NCBI RefSeq assembly: GCF_026391055.1
Contig: NZ_JAPLET010000014.1
Span: 185,183 to 249,182 of the forward strand
Source of the DNA: Spirosoma sp.
GTDB taxonomy: Bacteria; Bacteroidota; Bacteroidia; Cytophagales; Spirosomataceae
Length of the DNA stretch: 64,000 nucleotides
Reading direction: 5' to 3'
Shown: positions 10,401 through 18,826 of the stretch, piece by piece
How positions within the stretch are numbered: position 1 is the stretch's first letter
Layout: each line of letters starts with the position of its first letter
Position numbers and translations under genes: made by a program
Notes under the pieces: model-generated
Told to the model about the DNA's origin: nothing
Databases searched by the model: none
The model's input: the letters and a program-made list of their open reading frames with translations, nothing else

Positions 10401-10724
10401 GCTACCAAAGCGGCCCTAACGGCAGGCAGTATGCGTCTGCGCCCGATCATGATGACCTCCCTGGCAATGATTGCTGGAATGATTCCAATGGCTTCCGGGC
10501 TGGGGGAAGCGGGCGACCAGTCGGCACCATTGGGCCGGGCCGTTATCGGTGGCCTCTTTTTCTCCGCTTTTGCGGCCTTACTGATTCTGCCCGTCATTTT
10601 TGCCAGTGTCCAACGCAAAGCCTCCGTTAAATCGTCCTCACTGAATCCTAACGATGAAGAAAGTGAATTTTATGACGGCGTTGACCCGCTAAAAAAACAG
10701 CTTTTAACTACGCATCCTAACTAA
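7458..10724 (+). CDS. RND efflux permease (inner-membrane pump)
   Basis: The 1088-residue protein has the RND layout: a first membrane helix (PVTIVVLVLGILVFS), a periplasmic porter region, helices 2-6 with the proton-relay motif GILVDEATVTIENI near residue 397, a second periplasmic loop from about residue 560, and a last helix bundle (SYMGIIMSVGVSVANAILLI). The acidic motif and overall style fit the multidrug/organic substrate (HAE-1-like) branch rather than the metal CzcA branch, which has DFG-DGAVIIVE. It uses the proton gradient to push substrate into the TolC duct. The adaptor gene follows 96 bases later. Substrate unknown. Confidence 0.95.
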   Translation: MNQLIASALSRPVTIVVLVLGILVFSVMALLNIPVDIFPKLNAPTIYIAQSYGGMMPSQMEGFIATRYQNQMLYVSGVKDVDVKNVQGLTLVKCSFYENTNMAQAAGEVANQVSRVLSYLPPGSQPPVVVRFDASTLPVGQLVFNSKSRSLSDIQDLASTKIRPLLAKIPGASSPPPFGGNERTVVIKVDPAKMQSYALTPDQIVQSVVKANQISPAGVVRMKDYAYMTPSNSVINTVSEFAQIPLKMGAGPTVLLGDVATVNDAADQTVGYALVNGKRAVYIPVTKTGDASTMAVVKALKAKLAEMQSLLPDDVRLSYEFDQSVYVSNAVSGLMSEGIIGAVLTGLTVLLFLRDWRSSLIVVLTIPVAILAAVMLLNAAGQTINIMTLSGLALAIGILVDEATVTIENIHQHLEMGKSKARAIYDACLEIAFPEFLILICILAVFAPSFLMSGVPKAMFLPLSLSIGFAMIVAFLLALTLVPVLSNWWMKVHQEGEHEAAVQVLDNQELAEVEHHTKFEKNRKTELKGFEQFKARYIALVELLLRHRTLVISSYVLITFGLAGLLFMHIGQDMLPKSNAKQFQVRVIAPQGMRIERTEERVQRVLSIIEQLVGKENVAISSAFVGMTPSSYGTSNLYVFNAGPHEATVQVALNEGYTGNMDALRDKLRAEVKKQLPGVGISYEPIELTDKIMSQGASTPIEVQVGGKNLEDGQAYAKRLQDGLKSIPYLRDIRIKQPLNYPTLDIQFDRIKAAQFGLTADDISKSLVAATSSSRFTAKNLWLDRKTGYAYQVQVQLPEYEMSSPEDMENIPLVKGQLRPTLGDVATIRRTTVPGEYDRSGPRRLVTVSANIFNKDLGTATRDVQRIIDRLGAPPKGTVVDLQGMAQLLRETLGSLQMGLGLAIIVIFLVLMANFQSFGVAFVVLSTIPAVLAGSLGLLTLTGSTLNLQSYMGIIMSVGVSVANAILLITNAEQLRLVYSNATKAALTAGSMRLRPIMMTSLAMIAGMIPMASGLGEAGDQSAPLGRAVIGGLFFSAFAALLILPVIFASVQRKASVKSSSLNPNDEESEFYDGVDPLKKQLLTTHPN

Positions 10725-10820
10725 TCTGCCCAACGCCTGGCTTTCAATCGGGTTATCCCGAACGGTCCGTGACACCCGAACTTCCGAAACTCGGGCCGGG
10801 CGCCAAAGGCAACTACTACT

Positions 10821-11957
10821 ATGAAAAATATACGTTATTACGGTTTACTACTGGTCAGCATGACCGTTCTTTTGCCAGCCTGCTCCTTAGATGAAAGCAA
10901 AAAGAAAACAACTGAAGAACCGTCCGAGGCTACTAATCAGGCTGCGTACCAACTAGTGCCAGTTTCGGTCGAATCAGTTGCGAAACAACTTTCACTGCCA
11001 GGTGAATTTTTGCCCTTCTATGATGTTGCGCTCTTCGCTAAAGTCAACGGGTTTATAAAACGTATGCCCGTGGATGTGGGGGATAAAGTACACCGGGGAC
11101 AACAACTGGCGGTGATGGAAGCGCCCGAGTTGGAATCGGATTTAAGTCGAACCCTATCAGACTTGACAGCGGCCAGAGGCAGACTCGCCATCAGCCAAAG
11201 CAATTACCGGCGACTGATCCAGGCGGCCAAAACAGCCGGTGCTGTGGCCCCCCAGGAATTGGATCAGGCGCTGGCCATCGTTATGGGTGACAGTGCCAAT
11301 CTAACCAGTCAACAACAGCGGGTTGCCAGCGCTCGCCAGATTAAGCAGTATTTACAGTTAACGGCTCCTTTCGACGGGGTGGTTACGGAACGTGTCCTGA
11401 GTCCTGGGGCGCTGGTAGGACCAACCCAGAAAGATGCACAGCCCATTTTAAAGCTGAAAGAAATTGGTCGCCTGCGCTTACAGGTGACCGTTCCAGAAGT
11501 ATACGCGGGTCAGATTCGCCAGAATACACCGGTTACCTATTCCGTTAGCGCGTTTCCTGGGAAAGTATTTACGGGGAAGATCAACCGCATCTCCTATAAT
11601 GTTGAGCGGAGCGTACGGGCGGAACTCATTGAAATCGAGGTGAAGAATCCAGGTTTGCAGCTCATGCCGGGTATGTACGCCACGGTCGGTTTTCCGGTCC
11701 AGCGGCAAAGTAAAAGCTTATACGTACCCAAATCAGCTGTCGTCGTTTCCATGGAGGGTAGTTATGTCATTACCGTGGTAAACGGAAAAACGCATTGGGT
11801 AACCGTACAAACCGGTAATGAATCAAACAATCAGATCGAAGTAATTGGTAACCTCAAAGCGACGGATCAGGTCGTGGTAAAAGGATCAGATGACATTCGG
11901 GATAATATGGCCATCCAAACGGTAGCGAGTTCCTCCGCGGAGGTATCCGCCCGGTAA
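10821..11957 (+). CDS. RND periplasmic adaptor (membrane fusion protein)
   Basis: The 378-residue protein begins with a lipoprotein signal (LLPACSLDES, lipid-modified Cys near residue 22), followed by a biotinyl-lipoyl-like half (VNGFIKRMPVDVGDKVHRGQ), a short helical hairpin, the second lipoyl half (LTAPFDGVVTERVLSPGALV) and beta-barrel plus membrane-proximal domains. It links the permease to the TolC protein encoded just upstream. In most such operons the adaptor gene comes before the pump; here it is last. A 96-base gap before it contains a short GC-rich inverted repeat (CGGGTTATCCCG) but no clear promoter. Confidence 0.94.
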   Translation: MKNIRYYGLLLVSMTVLLPACSLDESKKKTTEEPSEATNQAAYQLVPVSVESVAKQLSLPGEFLPFYDVALFAKVNGFIKRMPVDVGDKVHRGQQLAVMEAPELESDLSRTLSDLTAARGRLAISQSNYRRLIQAAKTAGAVAPQELDQALAIVMGDSANLTSQQQRVASARQIKQYLQLTAPFDGVVTERVLSPGALVGPTQKDAQPILKLKEIGRLRLQVTVPEVYAGQIRQNTPVTYSVSAFPGKVFTGKINRISYNVERSVRAELIEIEVKNPGLQLMPGMYATVGFPVQRQSKSLYVPKSAVVVSMEGSYVITVVNGKTHWVTVQTGNESNNQIEVIGNLKATDQVVVKGSDDIRDNMAIQTVASSSAEVSAR

Positions 11958-11992
11958 GGTGCCTGTTACGAGACGAAAATCCTTTCCGTGAA

Positions 11993-12652
11993 TTAGACGG
12001 TTATTCCCTGACCGGGCTTTTCCAACCGGTGAAAATGGATGCCCCGCTTCGCAAAATAGGGTTCGTAGTTATCATAGCGCTGGGTTACAAAAAATGGTTT
12101 GATATAGCCGTCGTGCAGGGGTAAAATCTGTTTTGGCTGCAACCGTTCCGTAAAACGTGCGACCGTCAGTTCCGTCAGGAAAGGAGCCGTAACAGGCAAC
12201 ATCAATAAATCTACACCTTTATACGTCAACAGCTTATCATCCAATGAATCGGCCGTGTTCAGAATATATTCGTCAATCAAAAAAGCAAACATCATGGGCA
12301 GCTTATTGTCCAGAATTGGTTCGTGCGGTACAGAAATCGCCCTCAGCGCGAATGGACCTAGCTGGAAAGTTCCTTCCCGGATTTCATTTACCGCAATGCC
12401 TTCCGGCTTTAGTTTTTCCGCTACCTCTCCCGTCGACCAAACCTGGGCCTGGCTTACGCTAACAATCTGTTTTAAAGCCGGTACATCCAGATGATCGGGG
12501 TGGTCGTGGGTAATGATAATATAGGATACGTTCGCGAACTCGTCGGGGCTAACCAGGCCCTCAATGAATGAAAATTTGCCGGGGTCGAATAAGAGTTGCT
12601 GCCCGTCTTTTTCCAGCAGCAAGCAGGAGTGGATGTATTTGGTAATGGTCAT
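11993..12652 (-). CDS. MBL-fold metallo-hydrolase (UlaG/YycJ-like)
   Basis: Starting at the ATG at 12652 the protein is 219 residues and begins MTITKYIHSCLLLEKDGQQL, the usual first strand of this family. The metal motif is THDHPDHLD near residue 57; later ligands are likely in SVPHEP and LHDGY. The open frame extends upstream to 12835, but that part overlaps the next gene and has no family similarity, so the shorter start was chosen. A related gene missing its N-terminal half lies in opposite orientation at 26890-27345; about three residues in five are identical by eye. Substrate unknown. Confidence 0.88.
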   Translation of the reverse strand: MTITKYIHSCLLLEKDGQQLLFDPGKFSFIEGLVSPDEFANVSYIIITHDHPDHLDVPALKQIVSVSQAQVWSTGEVAEKLKPEGIAVNEIREGTFQLGPFALRAISVPHEPILDNKLPMMFAFLIDEYILNTADSLDDKLLTYKGVDLLMLPVTAPFLTELTVARFTERLQPKQILPLHDGYIKPFFVTQRYDNYEPYFAKRGIHFHRLEKPGQGITV

Positions 12653-12773
12653 ATTAATTTTTATAAACGCAAAAACCTGATTGATGAGATTACTACGGAT
12701 AGTGTATACCCGGAGAAGCCAGAATTGTTGGGCTGCTGTGACTGTAAACAGGCGGAATAAGTTATGGCTGAGT

Positions 12774-13517
12774 TTAGTCCCAGCCCCATTTTTTAAATAT
12801 TCCATGCCCAGTTTCGGAGCGCAGAAAATCGACAAATTGCCGGACTATAGCGGGTTGGCGAGTCGTTTTGCTCAGGGCAACGGGCGTGCCCCGGTAAACC
12901 GTTTCCGTAGCGGGCAACTGCACCAGGTCCGTCTCAGCCGTCAGCCGGTTGTGCCACGACGCGTAGGTGATCCAGGCATCGTAGCGGCTGTCCTGCTTCC
13001 AGGCGGCAATGCCCAGTGCTGAATTGGCAAACGACTGTCCGATGTTGGCCTGAATGCTGCCGATCAGCTTCTGCCGCCCGGCCAGATCTTCCCACAGCCC
13101 TAGTTGCCCCGCTCCGTTGACGTCCAGCAGCGTAATGCCAGGGCGGGTCAGATTGCGCAGGGTCTTGATGCCTTTGGGGTTGCCGGGCCGCACCAGGATG
13201 GCGGCGGCCCGGCGGTAGAGTTCCGTGCGGCTACCGGCGTCGATCAGATCGGGGTGGGCGGCTGTCAATTGGGTCAGCATATATTCCGAGCCACCAAAGA
13301 ACAGGTCGGCCCGCTGCTGCGCCTGCGGGAGCCAGTTGGCTTCGGGCCCAGCAATTACTTTAACCGGGTGGCCGGTTTGCTCACCAAACAGGGCAGCGCA
13401 TTCATTCATGGGACCCAGTGGTCCGCCGGGGCCGTAAACGTACAGCGTGTCGGTCGTGGTTTGTGCATCAGTCAGCAGGGGTGTCGTCATCAGCAGGGCA
13501 ATTAACAGGGTTTTCAT
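12774..13517 (-). CDS. Periplasmic ModA-like solute-binding protein
   Basis: The 247-residue protein has a signal peptide (MKTLLIALLMTTPLLTDAQ) and a type II periplasmic-binding fold of the molybdate/tungstate class: LYVYGPGGPLGPMNECAALF at the start, LFFGGSEYML in the middle and a C-terminal GIFKKWGWD typical of these proteins. No permease or ATPase gene is adjacent, so it is an orphan binding protein. A second, related orphan is at 18827-19756. The nearby sulfite oxidase needs molybdenum, which makes molybdate an attractive guess, but other oxyanions are possible. Its GC content is clearly higher than that of genes to its right on the minus strand. Confidence 0.8.
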   Translation of the reverse strand: MKTLLIALLMTTPLLTDAQTTTDTLYVYGPGGPLGPMNECAALFGEQTGHPVKVIAGPEANWLPQAQQRADLFFGGSEYMLTQLTAAHPDLIDAGSRTELYRRAAAILVRPGNPKGIKTLRNLTRPGITLLDVNGAGQLGLWEDLAGRQKLIGSIQANIGQSFANSALGIAAWKQDSRYDAWITYASWHNRLTAETDLVQLPATETVYRGTPVALSKTTRQPAIVRQFVDFLRSETGHGIFKKWGWD

Positions 13518-13736
13518 AGACGATTGATGGTTTCTATGTGGGCAAATACGGCATGAACTTACCCCCTATTCGAGGGCAAAGGTGCGCCCGCCCGCTCAGT
13601 AATGTTCATGCTATTTCTGAATGGCCCCTTACGAATGGTGATTGGCACGGGTAGTCAAATTGGTGGACCTTTATCCTGATTAATGAATAAAGATTAATTA
13701 AAACTGTTTGATTATGAGATTCTTAACTCCCTATCC

Positions 13737-14258
13737 ATGACTAGCGCAGCCACGCAAGCCCAGCCGTTCGGCTGCTGGCTGCTGCCGCCTGACAGCCAGC
13801 CTTCGCTCGACGCCGTTCACCTCATCCGCCACGATGGCTCGGCGGGTCCCAGTCGCCGGGAAGCCTACCCGCAGCCCTACCACTTGCTGATACTGGTCGT
13901 GGCCGGGGCCGTCGTACAAACCGTCGATGAGCAGGTTTGTCTGCTTCAGGCCGGGGAACTCTATTACGTGCGACCCGGCCAGGTGCAGGGCTGGACGATG
14001 GATGAGAACACCCGCGCTTATCTACTCTTCGTCCGCCCAACGCCGGGCCACCAGCCAGCTGACCCGACGGCCTGCCGCTGGTCGTTGCCCCCGACCGACT
14101 TCCGGCTGGGGCTGCTCGACCAGCTTTTCGGACAGCTTCACGCCGTCTGCCACGCGAGTGGGGCTAACCGGCCGGAGCGGGTCACCGGTCGGCTGCGGCC
14201 GTTGCTGGGCTGCCTGGACCGGCTGCTGGCCGATACAGCCCGCTACCAACCCGATTAA
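13737..14258 (+). CDS. Cupin protein resembling the sensor half of AraC regulators
   Basis: The 173-residue protein has the AraC N-terminal cupin pattern: YPQPYHLLILVVAGAVVQTV followed by LLQAGELYYVRPGQVQGW and AYLLFV. The C-terminal part does not contain the two helix-turn-helix motifs of AraC proteins, so it is a stand-alone ligand-binding domain or a shortened regulator. It is divergent from the ModA-like gene and ends 12 bases before the oxidase gene, so it probably begins the sulfur-oxidation operon. Role unknown. Confidence 0.6.
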   Translation: MTSAATQAQPFGCWLLPPDSQPSLDAVHLIRHDGSAGPSRREAYPQPYHLLILVVAGAVVQTVDEQVCLLQAGELYYVRPGQVQGWTMDENTRAYLLFVRPTPGHQPADPTACRWSLPPTDFRLGLLDQLFGQLHAVCHASGANRPERVTGRLRPLLGCLDRLLADTARYQPD

Positions 14259-14270
14259 CCAATTTCCCTC

Positions 14271-16121
14271 ATGACAACGGATCAACTTCCCGTGACCGCG
14301 CCGACGGCGACCGGCCACGAACCGACCTCCTGCTGGACCCGCTACGTCTTCAGCACCGACCACAAGACGATTGCCAAACAGTTTCTACTGACGGGCATGG
14401 CCTGGGCCGTGATTGGCGGGGGAGCATCCATGCTTATCCGGCTTCAACTGGGCTTCCCCAGTCTGCACCTGCCCATTCTGCACGCGCTGCTGGGCCGCTA
14501 CACGTCCGAGTCAGGGCAGCTCACCCCCGACGGCTACCTGGGGCTGGTGTCGATGCACGGGGCTATTATGATGTTTTTCGTGCTGACGGCGGGGCTGAGC
14601 GGCACGTTCAGCAACCTGCTCATTCCACTTCAGATTGGTGCCCGGGATATGGCGTCCGGTTTCATCAATAGGCTTTCCTACTGGTTTTTCTTTGCGGCCA
14701 GCGCGGTTATGTTTTCCGTGTTTTTAGTCGAAACGGGGCCACCCGAAGGGGGCTGGACGGTTTACCCACCCTTGAGCGCGCTACCTCAGGCATCGGGTGG
14801 GTCGGGGCTGGGTATGGTGCTCTACCTGCTGGCCTTCGCCTTCTTCGTCGTCTCCACGCTGCTTGGGGGCATCAACTACATCGCCACGGTGATCAACTAC
14901 CGTACGCGGGGGATGTCAATGAGCCGCCTGCCGCTGACGGTCTGGGCGTTTCTGTTCACCGCCATCATCGCTACGATGGCCTTTCCTGTGCTGCTGTCGG
15001 CATTTCTGCTGCTATTTTTCGACAACTCGATGGGCACTAGTTTCTTTCTCAGCGAGATATACGTGGGCGGGCAGGCGCTGCCCGAAACGGGTGGCTCACC
15101 CATTCTCTACCAACATCTGTTCTGGTTTCTGGGACACCCCGAAGTCTACATCATCTTTCTACCCGCCCTGGGGATTGCCTCCGAAGTCATCGCTACCAAC
15201 GCCCGAAAACCCATTTTCGGCTACCGGGCTATGATTCTTTCGATGGGAGCCATTGTTTTTCTGTCGTTCGTGGTTTGGGCGCATCATATGTTCGTGTCGG
15301 GCATGAATCCGTTTCTGGGGTCGATCTTCATGTTTCTGACGCTGGTGATTGCCGTGCCCTCAGTGGTAAAAGGCTTTAACTACATCACCACCCTGTGGCG
15401 GGGCAACATTCGCTTTACCCCCGCCATGCTATTCGCTATTGGGCTGATATCGTTTCTATTCACCGGGGGCGTAACGGGCATCGTGCTGGGCAATTCAGTG
15501 CTCGACATTCAGTTGCACGACACCTATTTCGTGGTCGCCCACTTCCACCTGATTATGGGGTCGGCTTCGTTTTTCGGCACGATGGCGGGTATTTATCATT
15601 GGTATCCCAAGATGTTTGGCCGGATGATGAGTGCCAAATGGGGCTACGTGCATTTCTGGCTGACATTTGTGGGAGTATACCTGGTCTTTTTTCCCATGCA
15701 TTACCTGGGCATTGCGGGCTTTCCGCGTCGGTATTACGCCTTCACCAGCTACGATTTTACCCACGCCTTCGCCGACATGAACGCCTTTATCAGCCTGGCA
15801 GCTTTCGTCACCTTCGGCGCGCAGTTCATTTTTCTGGTCAACTTTTCCTGGAGTATGTTCCGGGTAAAGCGCGCCCCGCAAAACCCCTGGCACTCGAATA
15901 CGCTCGAATGGACGACGCTCATCGTGCCGCCCCACGGCAACTGGCCGGGCGAGCTGCCGCTGGTGTACCGCTGGCCCTACGACTATAGCAAACCCGGGGC
16001 GCCCGACGATTTTATTCCGCAGACGGTACCCTATGCGCTGACGCCCGAATCCAACCTGCCCCATGAGCAGGCGCTGGTGTCGGCGGAGCGTGAACTGAGC
16101 TTAGTTCAGAATCGGGCATAA
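14271..16121 (+). CDS. Heme-copper oxidase subunit I (cytochrome c/quinol oxidase)
   Basis: The 616-residue, 12-helix protein carries the metal sites of subunit I: low-spin heme ligand in MHGAIMMFFVL, the CuB His plus cross-linked Tyr in GHPEVYIIFLP, CuB His pair in VWAHHMFVSGM, and the heme ligands in DTYFVVAHFHLIMG. The PEVY motif indicates an A-type oxidase. It would reduce O2 with electrons from the sulfur-oxidising cytochromes encoded downstream. No subunit II (CuA) or III gene is nearby, which is unusual; these may be on another replicon or the partner may be a different electron donor. The two following membrane proteins could be accessory subunits. Confidence 0.95.
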   Translation: MTTDQLPVTAPTATGHEPTSCWTRYVFSTDHKTIAKQFLLTGMAWAVIGGGASMLIRLQLGFPSLHLPILHALLGRYTSESGQLTPDGYLGLVSMHGAIMMFFVLTAGLSGTFSNLLIPLQIGARDMASGFINRLSYWFFFAASAVMFSVFLVETGPPEGGWTVYPPLSALPQASGGSGLGMVLYLLAFAFFVVSTLLGGINYIATVINYRTRGMSMSRLPLTVWAFLFTAIIATMAFPVLLSAFLLLFFDNSMGTSFFLSEIYVGGQALPETGGSPILYQHLFWFLGHPEVYIIFLPALGIASEVIATNARKPIFGYRAMILSMGAIVFLSFVVWAHHMFVSGMNPFLGSIFMFLTLVIAVPSVVKGFNYITTLWRGNIRFTPAMLFAIGLISFLFTGGVTGIVLGNSVLDIQLHDTYFVVAHFHLIMGSASFFGTMAGIYHWYPKMFGRMMSAKWGYVHFWLTFVGVYLVFFPMHYLGIAGFPRRYYAFTSYDFTHAFADMNAFISLAAFVTFGAQFIFLVNFSWSMFRVKRAPQNPWHSNTLEWTTLIVPPHGNWPGELPLVYRWPYDYSKPGAPDDFIPQTVPYALTPESNLPHEQALVSAERELSLVQNRA

Positions 16122-16190
16122 CCATTTGTGATTGGCCGGGTTAGCTCTAAACCATGACCTTTGTTTCTATCAACCGGGGCACCTGCCCTT

Positions 16191-16775
16191 ATGACCATGA
16201 AAACCCTACATCACCCAAGTCAGCCCTGGTGGCTCATGCACCTGCACAACGTTTGTTACGCGCTGATGGGCGTCACCCTGCTCATTCACCCGACGGAAAC
16301 CTCACCCCTGCGGACCGGGCTGCTAGGTGGCCTATTGCTGCTGGCAGGCATCTGCACGCTGACGCTGGGAATGCGCCGTCGGCAGCGGGGTGACACCGAT
16401 AACCTGTGGTTCATTCTCTCCAGTGGCCGCGACATTATTTTCGGCGTCTGGCTGCTGGCGGTGATGAATCAGCCGATGGGCGCTATGATCAACACTATCG
16501 GGCTGTGGGCCATCATCTACGCCTTTTTGCAGGCCATCGAAGCCAACTTTTACTTCCTGGGTACCCGCGCCAACGAAGACAAAGACTACTGGGTCGAAGT
16601 CATCCACTTTGCTTGCGTCTTCATCGCCGGGGGCTTCGCCTTCCTGCTCATCATGCGCCCCGACGGGCTGACGGCCAGCCTGGGCTACGTAGGGCTGTTT
16701 CTGGTGGGGCTGGGGCTGGTGCAGGAGTTCCTCACCCGGATGCTTCAGCGCGACGCCACCCGCTACGCTAACTAA
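16191..16775 (+). CDS. Multi-pass membrane protein, HdeD/DUF308-like
   Basis: The product of about 195 residues has six hydrophobic helices in paired style (NVCYALMGVTLLIHP, LLGGLLLLAGICTLTLGM, IIFGVWLLAVMNQPMGAMI), resembling HdeD/DUF308 proteins. The start is uncertain: ATG codons at 16191 and 16197 are preferred over an upstream TTG at 16161. It lies 8 bases before the TauE gene and shares the operon with oxidase subunit I. A role in acid or sulfite stress, or as an oxidase-linked membrane protein, is only a guess. Confidence 0.65.
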   Translation: MTMKTLHHPSQPWWLMHLHNVCYALMGVTLLIHPTETSPLRTGLLGGLLLLAGICTLTLGMRRRQRGDTDNLWFILSSGRDIIFGVWLLAVMNQPMGAMINTIGLWAIIYAFLQAIEANFYFLGTRANEDKDYWVEVIHFACVFIAGGFAFLLIMRPDGLTASLGYVGLFLVGLGLVQEFLTRMLQRDATRYAN

Positions 16776-16783
16776 GCCGCACC

Positions 16784-17152
16784 ATGACACATATCCTATT
16801 GCTGCTACTGCTAGGCCTGGTGGCCGGTGCGCTGAGTGGCCTGATCGGCATCGGGGGCGGCATCATCATCGTACCGGCCCTGGTACTGCTGTTCGGCTTC
16901 TCACAGATCACCGCGCAGGGAACGGCCCTGGCCACGCTAATTCCGCCCGTTGGCCTTTTAGCCGCTTACGCGTACTACCGCGAGGGAGCCATCGATCTGC
17001 ACGCGGCCATCTGGATTGCGGCTGGCTTTCTGATCGGCGGCTTCTTCGGGGCCAAAATCGCGACGGCCATCCCGGTCAACCTGCTGACCAAAGGCTTCGC
17101 TCTGCTGCTCGTCTTTATCGCCGTGAAACTGTGGTTCGGTGGTGCTCACTAA
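16784..17152 (+). CDS. Half-size TauE/SafE sulfite exporter protein
   Basis: The 122-residue protein has four helices and the TauE/SafE signature LSGLIGIGGGIIIVPALVLL near its start, then AQGTALATLIPPVGLLAAY. Full members have about 250 residues built from two such repeats, so this is a one-repeat form that presumably dimerises. The family moves sulfite, sulfonates or related anions outward. Its place next to a thiosulfate dehydrogenase and a sulfite oxidase fits that role. Confidence 0.85.
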   Translation: MTHILLLLLLGLVAGALSGLIGIGGGIIIVPALVLLFGFSQITAQGTALATLIPPVGLLAAYAYYREGAIDLHAAIWIAAGFLIGGFFGAKIATAIPVNLLTKGFALLLVFIAVKLWFGGAH

Positions 17153-17165
17153 CTAATTTCTTTTG

Positions 17166-18242
17166 ATGAATACTGATCCAACACCCCCCAACCCCTTTCG
17201 TCGGCTCGTCCGGTTGCTCATGGCCCTGGGTGGGCTAACAGCCCTATTAGTCGTGGGCCTACTGCTGACGCTGATGCTGTGGCTGAACGGCTCGGCCACT
17301 CAGCCGGTGGCGCTGGCGAGGGCCACCAGCACGCCGGTGAGCACGGCCGCGTCGACTGCCCCGGCCGCGCAGCCTAAACCCGCCTACTGGCACCCGCCCG
17401 GCGACAGCCAGTTACCCGCGGGTGAAGCAGGCAGGCGAGTCAGCTACGGTCGCGAACTAGTGGCGCACACGGCGAAATACCTCGGTCCGGCGGGGTCGGT
17501 GAGGCACCTGTCCAACGGCATGAACTGCCAGAAATGCCACCTCGACGCCGGTACGAAGGTGCTGGGCAACAACTATTCGGCCGTTTTCTCGACTTACCCC
17601 AAATACCGCGAACGGTCAGGCACCAACGAAACCATCGTCAAGCGCATCAGTGACTGTTTCGAGCGCAGCCTCAACGGACGCTCGCCCGACAGCAGCAGTA
17701 GCGAAATGCGGGCGATGGTGGCCTACATGAAATGGCTGGGCACCGGCGTACCCAAAGGCGATAAACCCAGCGGGGCCGGACTGGAAAAGCTGGCTTACCT
17801 CGACCGGGCCGCCAGCCCCGACAACGGTAAGTTGGTGTACACCACCAAATGCCAGAGCTGCCACGGTGCCAATGGGGAAGGTATTAAGATCGCAGGCGAC
17901 GCCCAGTATACCTACCCACCCCTGTGGGGGCCGCACAGCTACAACGACGGCGCTGGCCTGTTCCGGCTGTCGAACTTTGCGGGCTACGTCAAGAACAATA
18001 TGCCGTTTGGAGCCAGCTACGAAAGTCCGATGCTGACCGACGCGGAAGCCTGGGACGTGGCCGCGTTCATCAACTCGATGCCCCGGCCCCACCGGGACCA
18101 GCGTCACGACTGGCCCAAACCAGCCGCCAAGCCCGTCGATTTCCCCTTCGCGCCCTACGCCGATTCCTTCAGCGAAAAGCAGCACAAATACGGCCCCTAC
18201 CCGCCCATTGCCGACGCGAAAAAGAAAGCACCAAAGGCATAA
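17166..18242 (+). CDS. tsdA: TsdA-like diheme cytochrome (thiosulfate dehydrogenase)
   Basis: The protein of about 358 residues has an N-terminal membrane anchor, then two c-type heme sites, CQKCH near residue 120 and CQSCH near 228. Between them is the segment RISDCFERSLNGR, which matches the TsdA element in which a cysteine serves as axial ligand of the first heme; that Cys is kept here (about residue 163). TsdA joins two thiosulfates to tetrathionate, passing electrons to a cytochrome. The ATG at 17166 is chosen over the adjacent TTG. The tail after residue 300 is rich in Lys and Pro. Direction of the reaction (oxidation or tetrathionate reduction) is not certain. Confidence 0.85.
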   Translation: MNTDPTPPNPFRRLVRLLMALGGLTALLVVGLLLTLMLWLNGSATQPVALARATSTPVSTAASTAPAAQPKPAYWHPPGDSQLPAGEAGRRVSYGRELVAHTAKYLGPAGSVRHLSNGMNCQKCHLDAGTKVLGNNYSAVFSTYPKYRERSGTNETIVKRISDCFERSLNGRSPDSSSSEMRAMVAYMKWLGTGVPKGDKPSGAGLEKLAYLDRAASPDNGKLVYTTKCQSCHGANGEGIKIAGDAQYTYPPLWGPHSYNDGAGLFRLSNFAGYVKNNMPFGASYESPMLTDAEAWDVAAFINSMPRPHRDQRHDWPKPAAKPVDFPFAPYADSFSEKQHKYGPYPPIADAKKKAPKA

Positions 18243-18306
18243 AGTCATCCCGTTTCCAGCGGGCAACCCAGCGTTGACGCTTAACTTTTAAACAACTAAA
18301 TCTAGT

Positions 18307-18762
18307 ATGAAGACCCTGAAAATTGTGCTCCTCACCGCCTGCATGGGCACAACGCTACCCACGATGGCCCAGACTACCAACCCCGCCGGCTTCCACGGTG
18401 CCGACGCTACCAAATCGACTTACCGGGCCGTCTACCAGCTCGACAATGAAGAGCCGGAGAAGATCAAAGGCACGCTCCGCAACATCCAGAACGCCATCAG
18501 CGATCCGCGCCTGAAAGGCAAATTACAGCTCGAACTGGTCGTACACGGGGCGGGGGTAGCGGCTTTCAAAAAAGAGAGTGGCTACGAAGAAATTCTGAAG
18601 AAACTCCAGGATCAGGGCGTGATTCTGGCGATGTGCGAAAACACCATGCGCGAACGCAAGATCACCAAAGACGAACTGTTTCCGTTCCTCTCCTACGTAC
18701 CCAGCGGCAACGGCGAGCTGATTATCCGGGGGCAGGACGGCTGGACGATTATACACCCGTAA
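18307..18762 (+). CDS. Exported DsrE-family sulfur-handling protein
   Basis: The 151-residue protein has a signal peptide ending near PTMAQ and a DsrE/DsrF-like domain with YRAVYQLDNEEPEKIKGTLR, LELVVHGAGVAAF and a Cys in VILAMCENTMRER. That Cys, about residue 107, is in the place of the sulfur-carrying cysteine of DsrE/TusD-like proteins. DsrE proteins relay sulfane sulfur. Periplasmic forms are common in Bacteroidota sulfur clusters. It sits between TsdA and a solute-binding protein, so a role in periplasmic sulfur transfer is likely. Confidence 0.85.
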   Translation: MKTLKIVLLTACMGTTLPTMAQTTNPAGFHGADATKSTYRAVYQLDNEEPEKIKGTLRNIQNAISDPRLKGKLQLELVVHGAGVAAFKKESGYEEILKKLQDQGVILAMCENTMRERKITKDELFPFLSYVPSGNGELIIRGQDGWTIIHP

Positions 18763-18826
18763 CAGCTAATGGGAGACAGCCGCCCTGTGATCAACAAACT
18801 GTTTTGACCAGTAAACAACAAACTCT

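Noticed and set aside
12653..12835. Longer N-terminus for the metallo-hydrolase at 11993-12652
   Set aside because: It overlaps the 3' end of the ModA-like gene and lacks similarity to the family start.
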